Assembly: GCA_934201655.1 (NCBI GenBank)
Contig: CAKPXD010000070.1
Coordinates: 1-7,369, forward strand
Reading direction: 5' to 3'
DNA from: an uncultured Streptococcus sp.
Lineage (GTDB): Bacteria; Bacillota; Bacilli; Lactobacillales; Streptococcaceae
DNA length: 7,369 nucleotides
Part shown: positions 1 to 5,539 of the stretch, one piece after another
Position numbering within the stretch: position 1 is the stretch's first letter
How the letters are laid out: each line of letters begins with the position of its first letter
The notes under the pieces: generated by a model
What the model was told of the DNA's origin: nothing
The model's input: only the letters and a program-made list of their open reading frames with translations
The model's database searches: none
Made by a program: the position numbers and the translations under genes

Positions 1-299
<299 letters not shown>

Positions 300-305
300 G
301 AGATT

Positions 306-338
306 TTTAAGATTTGTTTAAGACAGGTTGGATATACT
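306..338 (+). promoter_or_regulatory. CiaR-dependent promoter of small RNA
   Basis: A perfect direct repeat TTTAAG-N5-TTTAAG lies at 306-311 and 317-322. This is the published binding consensus of the streptococcal response regulator CiaR. A -10 box TATACT (333-338) follows 10 bases after the second half site, the spacing expected for CiaR-activated promoters. There is no separate TTGACA box, because the repeat occupies the -35 region. The predicted transcription start is about 344-346. The site begins just after the purA stop codon. Confidence 0.88.
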
Positions 339-344
339 ATAGAC

Positions 345-444
345 AGTTACAAGAAGACCTCCTAACTTGTTGTAACAAATTTCCTAAACTTTTCTTTTTC
401 ATAATAATCTCCCTATAAAGTCACCGCATTCGGTGGCTTTTTTT
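345..444 (+). ncRNA. ccnC: cia-dependent small RNA (csRNA family)
   Basis: This is a short transcript of about 100 nt between a perfect CiaR promoter and an intrinsic terminator, with no ORF. It has the csRNA family architecture. A 5' hairpin has a 7-bp stem, GTTACAA (346-352) with TTGTAAC (370-376), and a large loop presenting CCTCCT (358-363), complementary to the AGGAGG ribosome binding site. A CU-rich single-stranded stretch follows, with a second anti-SD-like CTCCC at 409-413, then the terminator hairpin. In S. pneumoniae five such RNAs (ccnA-ccnE) are activated by CiaRH and act by pairing near start sites of target mRNAs, comC among them. The family assignment is strong. The letter C rests only on my memory that ccnC lies between purA and tadA; the exact 5' end is predicted. 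Confidence 0.85.
420..444 (+). terminator. Intrinsic terminator of the csRNA (and probably purA)
   Basis: A 7-bp stem, GTCACCG (420-426) with CGGTGGC (431-437) including one T-G pair, closes a CATT loop and is followed by seven T residues (438-444). It forms the 3' end of the csRNA and is the first terminator downstream of purA. Confidence 0.93.
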
Positions 445-457
445 GTGTTGAGAAACA

Positions 458-466
458 TGGTATAAT
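458..466 (+). promoter_or_regulatory. Extended -10 promoter of tadA
   Basis: TGG-TATAAT is a perfect -10 hexamer (461-466) with the extended TGn element (458-460), 13 bases after the csRNA terminator. At 17-bp spacing the -35 position falls in the terminator T-tract and has no TTGACA likeness, so this is probably an extended -10 promoter. The predicted start is near 473. An ATG at 465 overlaps this box, which rules it out as the tadA start for this transcript. Confidence 0.75.
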
Positions 467-497
467 GATAGAATTGATAGCTAGGAAGAGAGAAGAG

Positions 498-965
498 ATG
501 AATTACACGCTTGAAGAAAAAGAAGCTTTTATGAGAGAGGCCTTAAAAGAGGCAGAGATTGCTTTAGAGCATGATGAAATCCCGATTGGTTGTGTAATTG
601 TCAAGGACGGAAAAGTCATTGGGAGAGGACACAATGCGCGAGAGGAGTTGCAACGGGCAGTCATGCATGCGGAAATTATGGCCATAGAGAATGCTAATTT
701 GAGCGAAGAGAGTTGGCGTTTGCTCGATTGTACGCTTTTTGTGACCATTGAGCCTTGTGTTATGTGTAGTGGGGCAATTGGTCTCGCACGGATTCCAAAC
801 GTGGTCTACGGGGCTAAAAACCAGAAATTTGGCGCCGCTGGGAGCTTATACGATATTTTAACAGATGAGAAGCTTAATCACCGTGTGGACGTTGAAACAG
901 GTGTTTTAGAGAATGAGTGCGCAGAGATTATGCAAGACTTTTTCCGAAATCGACGTAAAAAATAA
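498..965 (+). CDS. tadA: tRNA-specific adenosine deaminase TadA
   Basis: The enzyme deaminates the wobble adenosine A34 of tRNA-Arg(ACG) to inosine in the cytosol, letting one tRNA read CGU, CGC and CGA. The 155-residue product is of normal family length. It has the cytidine/deoxycytidylate deaminase zinc site: HAE with His57 (zinc ligand) and Glu59 (proton shuttle), and PCxxC with Cys87 and Cys90. Also typical are the N-terminal PIGCVIV strand and the C-terminal basic FFRNRRKK helix. I chose the ATG at 498 over an in-frame ATG at 465 because the latter overlaps the TATAAT box and would add 11 unconserved residues; AGGAAG (483-488) lies 9 bases before 498. The gene sits alone between two small RNA genes, the csRNA and ffs, with its own promoter. 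Confidence 0.96.
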   Translation: MNYTLEEKEAFMREALKEAEIALEHDEIPIGCVIVKDGKVIGRGHNAREELQRAVMHAEIMAIENANLSEESWRLLDCTLFVTIEPCVMCSGAIGLARIPNVVYGAKNQKFGAAGSLYDILTDEKLNHRVDVETGVLENECAEIMQDFFRNRRKK

Positions 966-971
966 TTTCTC

Positions 972-1000
972 TTTAAAAATAAAGGGGAATGTGGTATAAT
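972..1000 (+). promoter_or_regulatory. Promoter of the SRP RNA gene
   Basis: A perfect -10 TATAAT (995-1000) carries the extended TGG (992-994). TTTAAA (972-977) sits at exactly 17-bp spacing as a weak -35. It starts 7 bases after the tadA stop and predicts a transcription start around 1006-1008, which fits the 5' end of the folded SRP RNA. Confidence 0.82.
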
Positions 1001-1006
1001 AACTAG

Positions 1007-1086
1007 TGGAGCAACAGTTCTGCGTGAAGCGGGTCAGGGGAGGAATCCAGCAGCCCTAAGCGAGTGTGAATTGTGTGCTCTTTTTT
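1007..1086 (+). ncRNA. ffs: Small signal recognition particle RNA (4.5S-type)
   Basis: This RNA pairs with Ffh protein to form the bacterial SRP, which delivers nascent membrane proteins to FtsY and the translocon. The conserved helix 8 can be folded by eye: GGGT (1031-1034) pairs with GCCC (1053-1056); an asymmetric internal loop has CAGG on one side and AGCA on the other; GGA (1039-1041) pairs with TCC (1046-1048); and a GGAA tetraloop caps it (1042-1045). The CAGG...GGAA...AGCAGCC pattern is the family signature. The outer stem, GAGCA near 1009 with TGCTC ending at 1080, is followed directly by six T residues, so the RNA's own closing stem serves as terminator. At about 80 nt it lacks an Alu domain, as in other streptococci. 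Exact ends are predicted. Confidence 0.93.
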
Positions 1087-1095
1087 CGTGCTTTT

Positions 1096-1103
1096 TTCGA
1101 ATA
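1096..1103 (+). promoter_or_regulatory. ComX (SigX) competence box upstream of dut
   Basis: TTCGAATA differs at one position from the cin/com-box consensus TACGAATA used by the streptococcal competence sigma factor, and a T-run lies directly upstream (1092-1097), as in known com boxes. It lies 46 bases before the dut ATG. I remember dut and radA as late competence genes in pneumococcus, which fits. A TAAAAT at 1111-1116 could be a weak vegetative -10 but has no good -35. The box is seen; its activity is inferred. Confidence 0.7.
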
Positions 1104-1149
1104 AATAAGATAAAATAGCCTAGAATAAAAGATTAAAAAGAGGAATAAT

Positions 1150-1593
1150 ATGAAAATTCGTGGTTTTGAATTAGTTTCTAGTTTTACAGATGAAAATCTG
1201 TTGCCTAAACGTGAGACAGCGCATGCAGCTGGCTACGACTTAAAGGTTGCGGTGCGTACGGTTATCGCTCCAGGAGAGATTGTTCTCGTCCCAACGGGTG
1301 TTAAGGCTTATATGCAGCCGACTGAAGTGCTCTATCTTTATGACCGTTCATCAAATCCTCGTAAAAAAGGTCTGGTCTTGATCAACTCTGTTGGCGTTAT
1401 TGATGGAGACTATTATGGTAATCCGGGAAATGAAGGACATATCTTTGCGCAGATGAAGAATATCACAGATCAAGAAGTTGTTCTTGAAGTTGGGGAACGT
1501 GTAGTTCAGGCTGTCTTTGCTCCATTTTTGATTGCGGATGGCGATGTGGCAGACGGCGTTCGTACTGGTGGGTTTGGATCAACTGGGCATTAA
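1150..1593 (+). CDS. dut: Deoxyuridine 5'-triphosphate nucleotidohydrolase (trimeric dUTPase)
   Basis: It hydrolyses dUTP to dUMP and pyrophosphate, keeping uracil out of DNA and supplying dUMP for thymidylate synthesis. All five trimeric dUTPase motifs are present in 147 residues: motif 1 AGYDL (27-31), motif 2 DRSS (65-68), motif 3 GVIDGDY with the catalytic Asp85, motif 4 GERVVQ (115-120), and the complete flexible-arm motif 5 RTGGFGSTG (138-146). Between motifs 3 and 4 it has an extra GNPGNEGH segment, a form also seen in some phage dUTPases. Purines AGAGG at 1139-1143 precede the ATG. The gene is the first of the ComX-box run; the next gene begins one base after its stop, which suggests translational coupling. 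Confidence 0.95.
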   Translation: MKIRGFELVSSFTDENLLPKRETAHAAGYDLKVAVRTVIAPGEIVLVPTGVKAYMQPTEVLYLYDRSSNPRKKGLVLINSVGVIDGDYYGNPGNEGHIFAQMKNITDQEVVLEVGERVVQAVFAPFLIADGDVADGVRTGGFGSTGH

Positions 1594-1594
1594 G

Positions 1595-2110
1595 ATGAAG
1601 ATTATCTTTGTACGTCATGGAGAGCCAGATTACCGTGAGTTAGAGGAGCGTTCTTATACGGGATTTGGGATAGACTTGGCCCCTTTATCGGTGAAAGGAA
1701 GACAACAAGCTCAGGAACTTTGCAAAAATCCTTTGTTTGGCTCAGCTGATATACTGGTGTCTTCTGCAGTGACGCGAGCATTAGAAACGGCTTCTTATGT
1801 ATCTTGTGCTACTGGGCTTCCTTTGAGAGTGGAGCCATTATTGCATGAATGGCAAGTCTATGAAAGTGGCGTAGAGAATTTTGAAAAAGCTCGCACTCTG
1901 TTTCTAGAAAATAATGGATCCTTACCTCCTAATAGTCCTATTCAATATGAGACAGCTGAGGAAATGAGATCTCGGTTTCTAAAATCTATGCGCAAGTATC
2001 GAGACTATCAGACAGTCGTTGTTGTCACTCATCGAATGCTCATGCGACAATTTGTACCAGACGAGAAGATTGATTTTTGCCAAGTGATTGAGTGTGAGAT
2101 AGAGATATAG
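1595..2110 (+). CDS. Histidine phosphatase family protein (phosphoglycerate-mutase-like)
   Basis: A 171-residue member of histidine phosphatase branch 1. The N-terminal RHGE motif holds the phospho-accepting His8 with Arg7. Further expected active-site residues are Arg61 in SSAVTRALET, His84-Glu85 (LLHEW), and His146 in VVVVTHRM. The substrate cannot be told from sequence; family members act on phosphosugars, nucleotides or other small phosphates. I chose the ATG at 1595, one base after the dut stop, because it puts RHGE at the normal distance from the N-terminus; an in-frame ATG at 1532 would lie inside dut and add 21 unrelated residues. No strong ribosome binding site precedes it, so translation is probably coupled to dut. 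A nucleotide-pool role beside dUTPase is tempting but only inferred from position. Confidence 0.9.
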   Translation: MKIIFVRHGEPDYRELEERSYTGFGIDLAPLSVKGRQQAQELCKNPLFGSADILVSSAVTRALETASYVSCATGLPLRVEPLLHEWQVYESGVENFEKARTLFLENNGSLPPNSPIQYETAEEMRSRFLKSMRKYRDYQTVVVVTHRMLMRQFVPDEKIDFCQVIECEIEI

Positions 2111-2125
2111 AAAGAAGAATAATGA

Positions 2126-2617
2126 ATGAGCTATAAGGATTTTCAAGCTTTTACTGCCGAGAATTGTCTAGGGTATAAGAAGATTTATGAGATCAGTATT
2201 GGAGGATTTCTTTACCTAGCATTTCTCCCTGATGCCTATCATAAAATTCTTTGCATTTCTTCAGACTACATATCAATCATTGACAGCGAAAATGGGCAAG
2301 TAACACCGATAGACGGAGATTATGATGAGATAGAGTTAGTAGCCATGTGTGAGGGTTATGATTCTCCTATTCCTATTGCTGGTCAATATGGTGGAAGTCT
2401 CCCTCTGGATAATGGCAAAGACATCAGAGTGACAATGGATAAAGACCAATCTGAAGAGTATCCCATTTTAACTATTTATTGGGGGAGAGATGAGGAAGCT
2501 AAAAGTCAAATTTATAAAGGTTATTTACCCTATATTTTTGGATTTAGTCCTGATGGTCGGTATTATGTCCATGCGGATGATGGTGGCCTTACTGTTCTGA
2601 AACAAGATAGTTGCTGA
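2126..2617 (+). CDS. Uncharacterised protein with propeller-blade-like segments
   Basis: I do not recognise this 163-residue acidic protein. It has no signal peptide or clear membrane segment and is probably cytosolic. Two parts resemble each other and beta-propeller (WD40/YVTN-like) blades: residues 27-57, with FLPD then ISIIDSENG, and residues 132-161, with FSPDGRYY then GGLTVLKQD. Between them lies a linker rich in Asp, Glu and Gly. Two blades cannot form a full propeller, so it may be a fragment of that fold, a different fold, or work as an oligomer. It starts 15 bases after the phosphatase stop behind a weak purine stretch (AAAGAAG, 2111-2117). A preceding ATG at 2122 closes after four codons. 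It lies inside the competence-type run directly before radA, and its TGA stop is in the same frame as radA. Confidence 0.8.
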   Translation: MSYKDFQAFTAENCLGYKKIYEISIGGFLYLAFLPDAYHKILCISSDYISIIDSENGQVTPIDGDYDEIELVAMCEGYDSPIPIAGQYGGSLPLDNGKDIRVTMDKDQSEEYPILTIYWGRDEEAKSQIYKGYLPYIFGFSPDGRYYVHADDGGLTVLKQDSC

Positions 2618-2644
2618 CGTGAAAAGAATAAGATATTTTATAAT

Positions 2645-2659
2645 GAGAGGATTAGAATT
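2645..2659 (+). promoter_or_regulatory. radA ribosome binding site and non-AUG start region
   Basis: GAGAGG (2645-2650) lies 6 bases before ATT (2657-2659) and 9 bases before ATA (2660-2662). The radA frame is open from 2618, and between there and the zinc finger it contains no ATG, GTG or TTG, only Ile codons in the right place. ATT at 2657 has the better spacing and is a known rare initiator (infC in E. coli). A TATAAT at 2639-2644 overlaps this region but has no good -35. Confidence 0.6.
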
Positions 2660-4021
2660 ATAGCAAAGAAAAAAGCGACATTTGTATGTCAAAATTGTGA
2701 GTACAATTCACCTAAGTATTTAGGACGCTGTCCAAACTGTGGAGCTTGGTCTTCTTTTGTGGAGGAAGTTGAGGTTGCAGAAGTCAAAAATGCGCGTGTG
2801 TCCTTGACAGGTGAGAAAACCAAGCCTATGAAATTGGCTGAAGTAACATCTATCAATGTTAATCGAACCAAGACTGAGATGGAGGAATTCAACCGTGTAC
2901 TCGGTGGGGGTGTGGTACCAGGGAGTCTCGTCCTAATTGGTGGAGATCCAGGTATTGGAAAATCAACCCTTCTCTTACAAGTATCAACCCAGTTGTCTCA
3001 AGTAGGAACAGTTCTCTATGTCAGTGGGGAGGAGTCTGCTCAACAGATCAAACTCCGTGCAGAGCGCTTGGGGGATATTGATAGTGAGTTTTATCTCTAT
3101 GCTGAGACCAATATGCAGAGCGTGAGGGCTGAGGTGGAGCGAATCCAACCAGACTTTCTTATCATCGATTCGATCCAGACCATCATGTCTCCTGAGATTT
3201 CAGGGGTGCAAGGATCGGTTTCTCAAGTACGGGAAGTAACTGCAGAGCTCATGCAGCTGGCCAAGACCAATAACATTGCTATCTTTATCGTAGGGCATGT
3301 GACCAAGGAAGGAACTTTGGCTGGTCCTCGTATGTTGGAGCATATGGTGGACACGGTTCTTTACTTTGAAGGGGAACGCCACCATACCTTCCGAATTCTG
3401 AGAGCAGTCAAAAACCGCTTTGGTTCGACCAATGAGATTGGAATCTTTGAGATGCAATCAGGTGGCTTGATTGAAGTCCTTAATCCTAGTGAAGTGTTTC
3501 TGGAAGAACGCTTGGATGGAGCGACTGGTTCGTCCATCGTTGTGACAATGGAAGGAACACGTCCAATTCTTGCGGAAGTGCAGGCATTGGTGACGCCGAC
3601 CATGTTTGGAAATGCTAAGCGTACGACGACAGGGCTTGATTTCAATCGCGCTAGTCTGATTATGGCTGTTTTGGAAAAACGTGCAGGCCTTCTCTTGCAA
3701 AATCAGGATGCCTATCTCAAATCAGCTGGTGGTGTCAAATTAGATGAGCCTGCCATTGACTTGGCAGTTGCAGTTGCTATTGCTTCTAGCTACAAGGACA
3801 AGCCAACCAATCCTCAGGAATGTTTTGTAGGAGAGTTGGGCCTGACGGGAGAGATTCGGCGCGTAAATCGTATCGAACAACGGATCAATGAAGCCGCAAA
3901 ACTCGGCTTTACAAAGATCTATGTACCCAAAAATTCTTTGACTGGCATTAAACCACCTAAGGAAATTCAGGTGATTGGGGTGACGACTATTCAGGAAGTC
4001 TTGAAAAAAGTATTCTCCTAA
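2657..4021 (+). CDS. radA: DNA repair and branch-migration protein RadA
   Basis: RadA (Sms) is a RecA-like, DnaB-type helicase that works with RecA to extend recombination D-loops; in streptococci it is needed for efficient natural transformation. Domains, numbered from the ATT codon: a C4 zinc finger (Cys11, 14, 25, 28; CxxC-x10-CxxC), a RecA-fold ATPase with Walker [11 protein letters not shown] (95-104, Lys102) and Walker B LIIDS (168-172), the RadA-specific KNRFG motif (252-256), and a Lon-protease-like C-terminal domain from about 285. The 454 residues match full-length family members. A GTG start at 2759 would give only 420 residues and remove the zinc finger, which is intact and in frame upstream, so I extended it to the ATT at 2657 (ATA at 2660 is the alternative). 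No internal terminator separates it from the preceding genes of the ComX-box run. Confidence 0.93.
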   Translation: MIAKKKATFVCQNCEYNSPKYLGRCPNCGAWSSFVEEVEVAEVKNARVSLTGEKTKPMKLAEVTSINVNRTKTEMEEFNRVLGGGVVPGSLVLIGGDPGIGKSTLLLQVSTQLSQVGTVLYVSGEESAQQIKLRAERLGDIDSEFYLYAETNMQSVRAEVERIQPDFLIIDSIQTIMSPEISGVQGSVSQVREVTAELMQLAKTNNIAIFIVGHVTKEGTLAGPRMLEHMVDTVLYFEGERHHTFRILRAVKNRFGSTNEIGIFEMQSGGLIEVLNPSEVFLEERLDGATGSSIVVTMEGTRPILAEVQALVTPTMFGNAKRTTTGLDFNRASLIMAVLEKRAGLLLQNQDAYLKSAGGVKLDEPAIDLAVAVAIASSYKDKPTNPQECFVGELGLTGEIRRVNRIEQRINEAAKLGFTKIYVPKNSLTGIKPPKEIQVIGVTTIQEVLKKVFS

Positions 4022-4092
4022 TCGTTATGGTCAGTTTTAGGTGACTAATTATTTTATTGCTAACATTTATTAAAAGTAAGGAGGAATTTCTG

Positions 4093-4788
4093 ATGAAATT
4101 TTCTATGGATAGTCACATGCAGTTTCCTTTGGTAGAGTTGTCGCTCAATCAGGGAGAAACGGTCTTTATTCAGCGCGGTAGCATGGTCTACCATACACCT
4201 AATGTAAGTCTCAATACCCAGCTCAATGCAAGCGGTTCTGGTTTGGGACGTTTTGTCAAAGCTGTAGGGCGTTCAATGGTTTCTGGCGAAAGTACCTTCA
4301 TTACTCAAGCTATTGCAGAGTCTGACAACGGACATCTTGCTTTAGCACCAGATACTCCTGGTCAAGTGATTGCTCTTGAGCTAGGCGAAAAGCAGTACCG
4401 ATTGAATGATGGGGCCTTTTTAGCTCTTGATGGTACAGCTTTCTATACAATGGAGCGCCAGTCTATTGGGAAAGCTCTGTTCGGAGGGCAAGGCGGTCTC
4501 TTTGTGATGACAACCCAAGGTCAGGGAACTCTTTTGGCCAATGCCTTTGGCTCTATTAAGAAAATTGAGCTTCAAAACCAAGAAATAACGATTGACAATG
4601 CCCATGTGGTGGCTTGGAGTCAATCTCTGGACTATGATATCCACTTAGAAAATGGCTTTTGGCAGTCTATCGGTACGGGTGAAGGAGTGGTAAACACCTT
4701 CCGAGGTACTGGTGAAGTCTATGTACAAAGTCTCAATCTTCAGAGCTTTGCAGGCTCTCTTAACAAGTATATCCAAAAAGGTTCATAA
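4093..4788 (+). CDS. AIM24 / TIGR00266 family protein
   Basis: A 231-residue protein of the AIM24 family (older name DUF124), found across bacteria and related to a yeast mitochondrial protein that influences cristae organisation. The bacterial function is unknown. Family marks include the block around GLGRFVKAVGRSMVSGES (50-67), the turn LAPDTPG (84-90), and Gly-rich beta-strand stretches later (GGQGGLFVMTTQGQG), in keeping with an all-beta double-barrel fold. No signal peptide or membrane segment is visible. I chose the ATG at 4093 because a strong AAGGAGG (4078-4084) sits 8 bases upstream; a TTG at 4057 would add 12 unrelated residues. It lies 71 bases after radA with no convincing promoter or terminator between, so it may be the last gene of the ComX-box run. 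I do not remember it here in pneumococcus. Confidence 0.87.
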   Translation: MKFSMDSHMQFPLVELSLNQGETVFIQRGSMVYHTPNVSLNTQLNASGSGLGRFVKAVGRSMVSGESTFITQAIAESDNGHLALAPDTPGQVIALELGEKQYRLNDGAFLALDGTAFYTMERQSIGKALFGGQGGLFVMTTQGQGTLLANAFGSIKKIELQNQEITIDNAHVVAWSQSLDYDIHLENGFWQSIGTGEGVVNTFRGTGEVYVQSLNLQSFAGSLNKYIQKGS

Positions 4789-4792
4789 TATT

Positions 4793-4849
4793 AAAAAACT
4801 AGGACAGAAACCCAAGCTAGACGCTGGATGTCTCTGTCCCAGTTTTTTT
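4793..4849 (+). terminator. Long hairpin terminator after the AIM24 gene
   Basis: The outer stem pairs AAAAAACT (4793-4800) with AGTTTTT (4841-4847 onward), then GGACAGA (4802-4808) with TCTGTCC (4833-4839), with one A-C mismatch (4801/4840). A smaller inner stem, AGC with GCT, can form in the loop (4815-4825). A seven-T tract ends it. It is nearly symmetric (A-run before, T-run after), so it could work on both strands. It closes the run that starts at dut. Confidence 0.87.
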
Positions 4850-4865
4850 ATATGAAAGTTGACAG

Positions 4866-4894
4866 CTGACAAGACAAAGAAAAGATGGTAAGAT
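4866..4894 (+). promoter_or_regulatory. Promoter of the carbonic anhydrase gene
   Basis: CTGACA (4866-4871) and TAAGAT (4889-4894) are exactly 17 bases apart, and the -10 has an extended TGG (4886-4888). A second, better TTGACA (4859-4864) lies 7 bases upstream but would need a 24-bp spacer. Predicted start is about 4901. Confidence 0.6.
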
Positions 4895-4903
4895 AGGAGA
4901 TAA

Positions 4904-4924
4904 ATAATTTGGTGTTCAAATTAT
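4904..4924. repeat. Perfect 8-bp inverted repeat at the predicted transcription start
   Basis: ATAATTTG (4904-4911) and CAAATTAT (4917-4924) are perfect inverted copies with a GTGTT spacer, centred about 36 bases before the carbonic anhydrase ATG. The position just downstream of the -10 suits a repressor operator; a weak AT-rich hairpin at the mRNA 5' end is the alternative. No T-run follows, so it is not a terminator. Confidence 0.55.
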
Positions 4925-4949
4925 CTGGCAGACTAGAAAGTGAGTTGTC

Positions 4950-5444
4950 ATGTCCTATTTTGAAAATTTTTTAAAAGCCAATCAAGCTTATGTAGAACTA
5001 CATGGAGATTTGCATTTATCCATTAAACCCAAGACCAAGGTTGCAATCGTAACTTGTATGGATTCGCGTCTACACGTTGCGCCAGCTCTAGGGTTAGCTC
5101 TTGGAGATGCTCATATCTTAAGAAATGCAGGTGGTCGAGTGACGGAGGATATGATTCGCTCGCTTGTGATTTCCCAGCAACAAATGGGAACAAGAGAAAT
5201 TGTGGTGCTCCATCATACAGACTGCGGTGCTCAAACCTTCAATAACGAGGATTTTCAAGAGCATCTAAAATGTGAATTGGGAGTTGATGTATCTGGGCAG
5301 GACTTTTTACCGTTTCAAGACATCGATGAGAGTGTTCGAGAGGATATGAAATTGCTGCGAGAATGCCCCTTAATTCCAGATGATGTTATTATTTCAGGAG
5401 CTGTTTACGATGTGGATACAGGTAGTATGAGGGAGATATACTAA
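4950..5444 (+). CDS. Beta-class carbonic anhydrase
   Basis: This cytosolic zinc enzyme interconverts CO2 and bicarbonate; in pneumococcus the orthologue is needed for growth in CO2-poor ambient air, because bicarbonate feeds carboxylation reactions. The 164-residue product has the zinc ligands Cys36 in TCMDSR, His89 and Cys92 in HHTDCG, and the catalytic Asp38-Arg40 dyad; ILRNAGG (56-62) and the C-terminal ISGAVYDVDTGSM are also typical. The length suits the short streptococcal members. The ribosome binding site is weak (AAGTGAG, 4938-4944). The gene seems to be a single transcription unit, from a promoter at 4866-4894 to the terminator at 5532-5572. I recall a carbonic anhydrase gene near radA in pneumococcus; here the AIM24 gene lies between them. 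Confidence 0.95.
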   Translation: MSYFENFLKANQAYVELHGDLHLSIKPKTKVAIVTCMDSRLHVAPALGLALGDAHILRNAGGRVTEDMIRSLVISQQQMGTREIVVLHHTDCGAQTFNNEDFQEHLKCELGVDVSGQDFLPFQDIDESVREDMKLLRECPLIPDDVIISGAVYDVDTGSMREIY

Positions 5445-5491
5445 CTTTCTAATTAAAAGCTTCTGGAGTAGCCTGAAGTAGGATGAGAAGG

Positions 5492-5520
5492 TTGACAAGT
5501 TTTACCTTTGATATTACTAA
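5492..5520 (+). promoter_or_regulatory. Promoter-like sequence directly before a terminator
   Basis: TTGACA (5492-5497, perfect) and TACTAA (5515-5520) are 17 bases apart. Transcription from here would start near 5527 and meet the hairpin terminator at 5532-5572, giving an RNA of only about 45 nt. It may be a tiny RNA gene, a remnant of a lost gene, or chance. Confidence 0.35.
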
Positions 5521-5539
5521 TATAAGATAGTATAAGATA
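5521..5539. repeat. Tandem direct repeat of 9 bases with 10-bp period
   Basis: TATAAGATA occurs at 5521-5529 and again at 5531-5539, one helical turn apart. The second copy forms part of the 5' arm of the following terminator. A 10- or 11-bp period is typical of response-regulator half sites, but AT-rich slippage is as likely. Confidence 0.5.

Noticed and set aside
465..497. tadA beginning at ATG 465
   Set aside because: The codon overlaps the TATAAT -10 box and adds 11 residues absent from the family; ATG 498 has AGGAAG at a suitable distance.
1532..1594. Phosphatase beginning inside dut at 1532
   Set aside because: The extra 21 residues are the dut motif 5 region read in another frame; RHGE is normally at the extreme N-terminus, which fits the ATG at 1595.
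2639..2644. TATAAT as an internal radA promoter
   Set aside because: No acceptable -35 at 16-18 bp (nearest is CTGACG at 19 bp) and no extended TG; transcription would start at or past the ribosome binding site.
3200..3700. Minus-strand open frames inside radA
   Set aside because: They are shadows of a strongly conserved plus-strand gene, with no ribosome binding sites and no recognisable motifs.
2759..4021. radA beginning at GTG 2759 (420 residues)
   Set aside because: It would drop an intact in-frame C4 zinc finger, and the nearest purine stretch (GGAG at 2740-2743) is too far from the GTG.
4022..4056. Weak GTCA/TGAC dyad after radA as a terminator
   Set aside because: It is only 4 bp, with no T-tract directly after it.
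4057..4092. AIM24 gene beginning at TTG 4057
   Set aside because: A consensus AAGGAGG is ideally placed for ATG 4093 and lies inside the extra stretch.
4793..4849. The long hairpin as a BOX, RUP or other mobile repeat
   Set aside because: It lacks the termini of those elements that I know and is fully explained as a terminator; a genome-wide copy count would be needed to reopen this.
5054..5245. Second plus-strand open frame inside carbonic anhydrase
   Set aside because: It overlaps the zinc-site coding region in another frame, is Cys/Ser/Arg-rich low-complexity translation and has no start signal.
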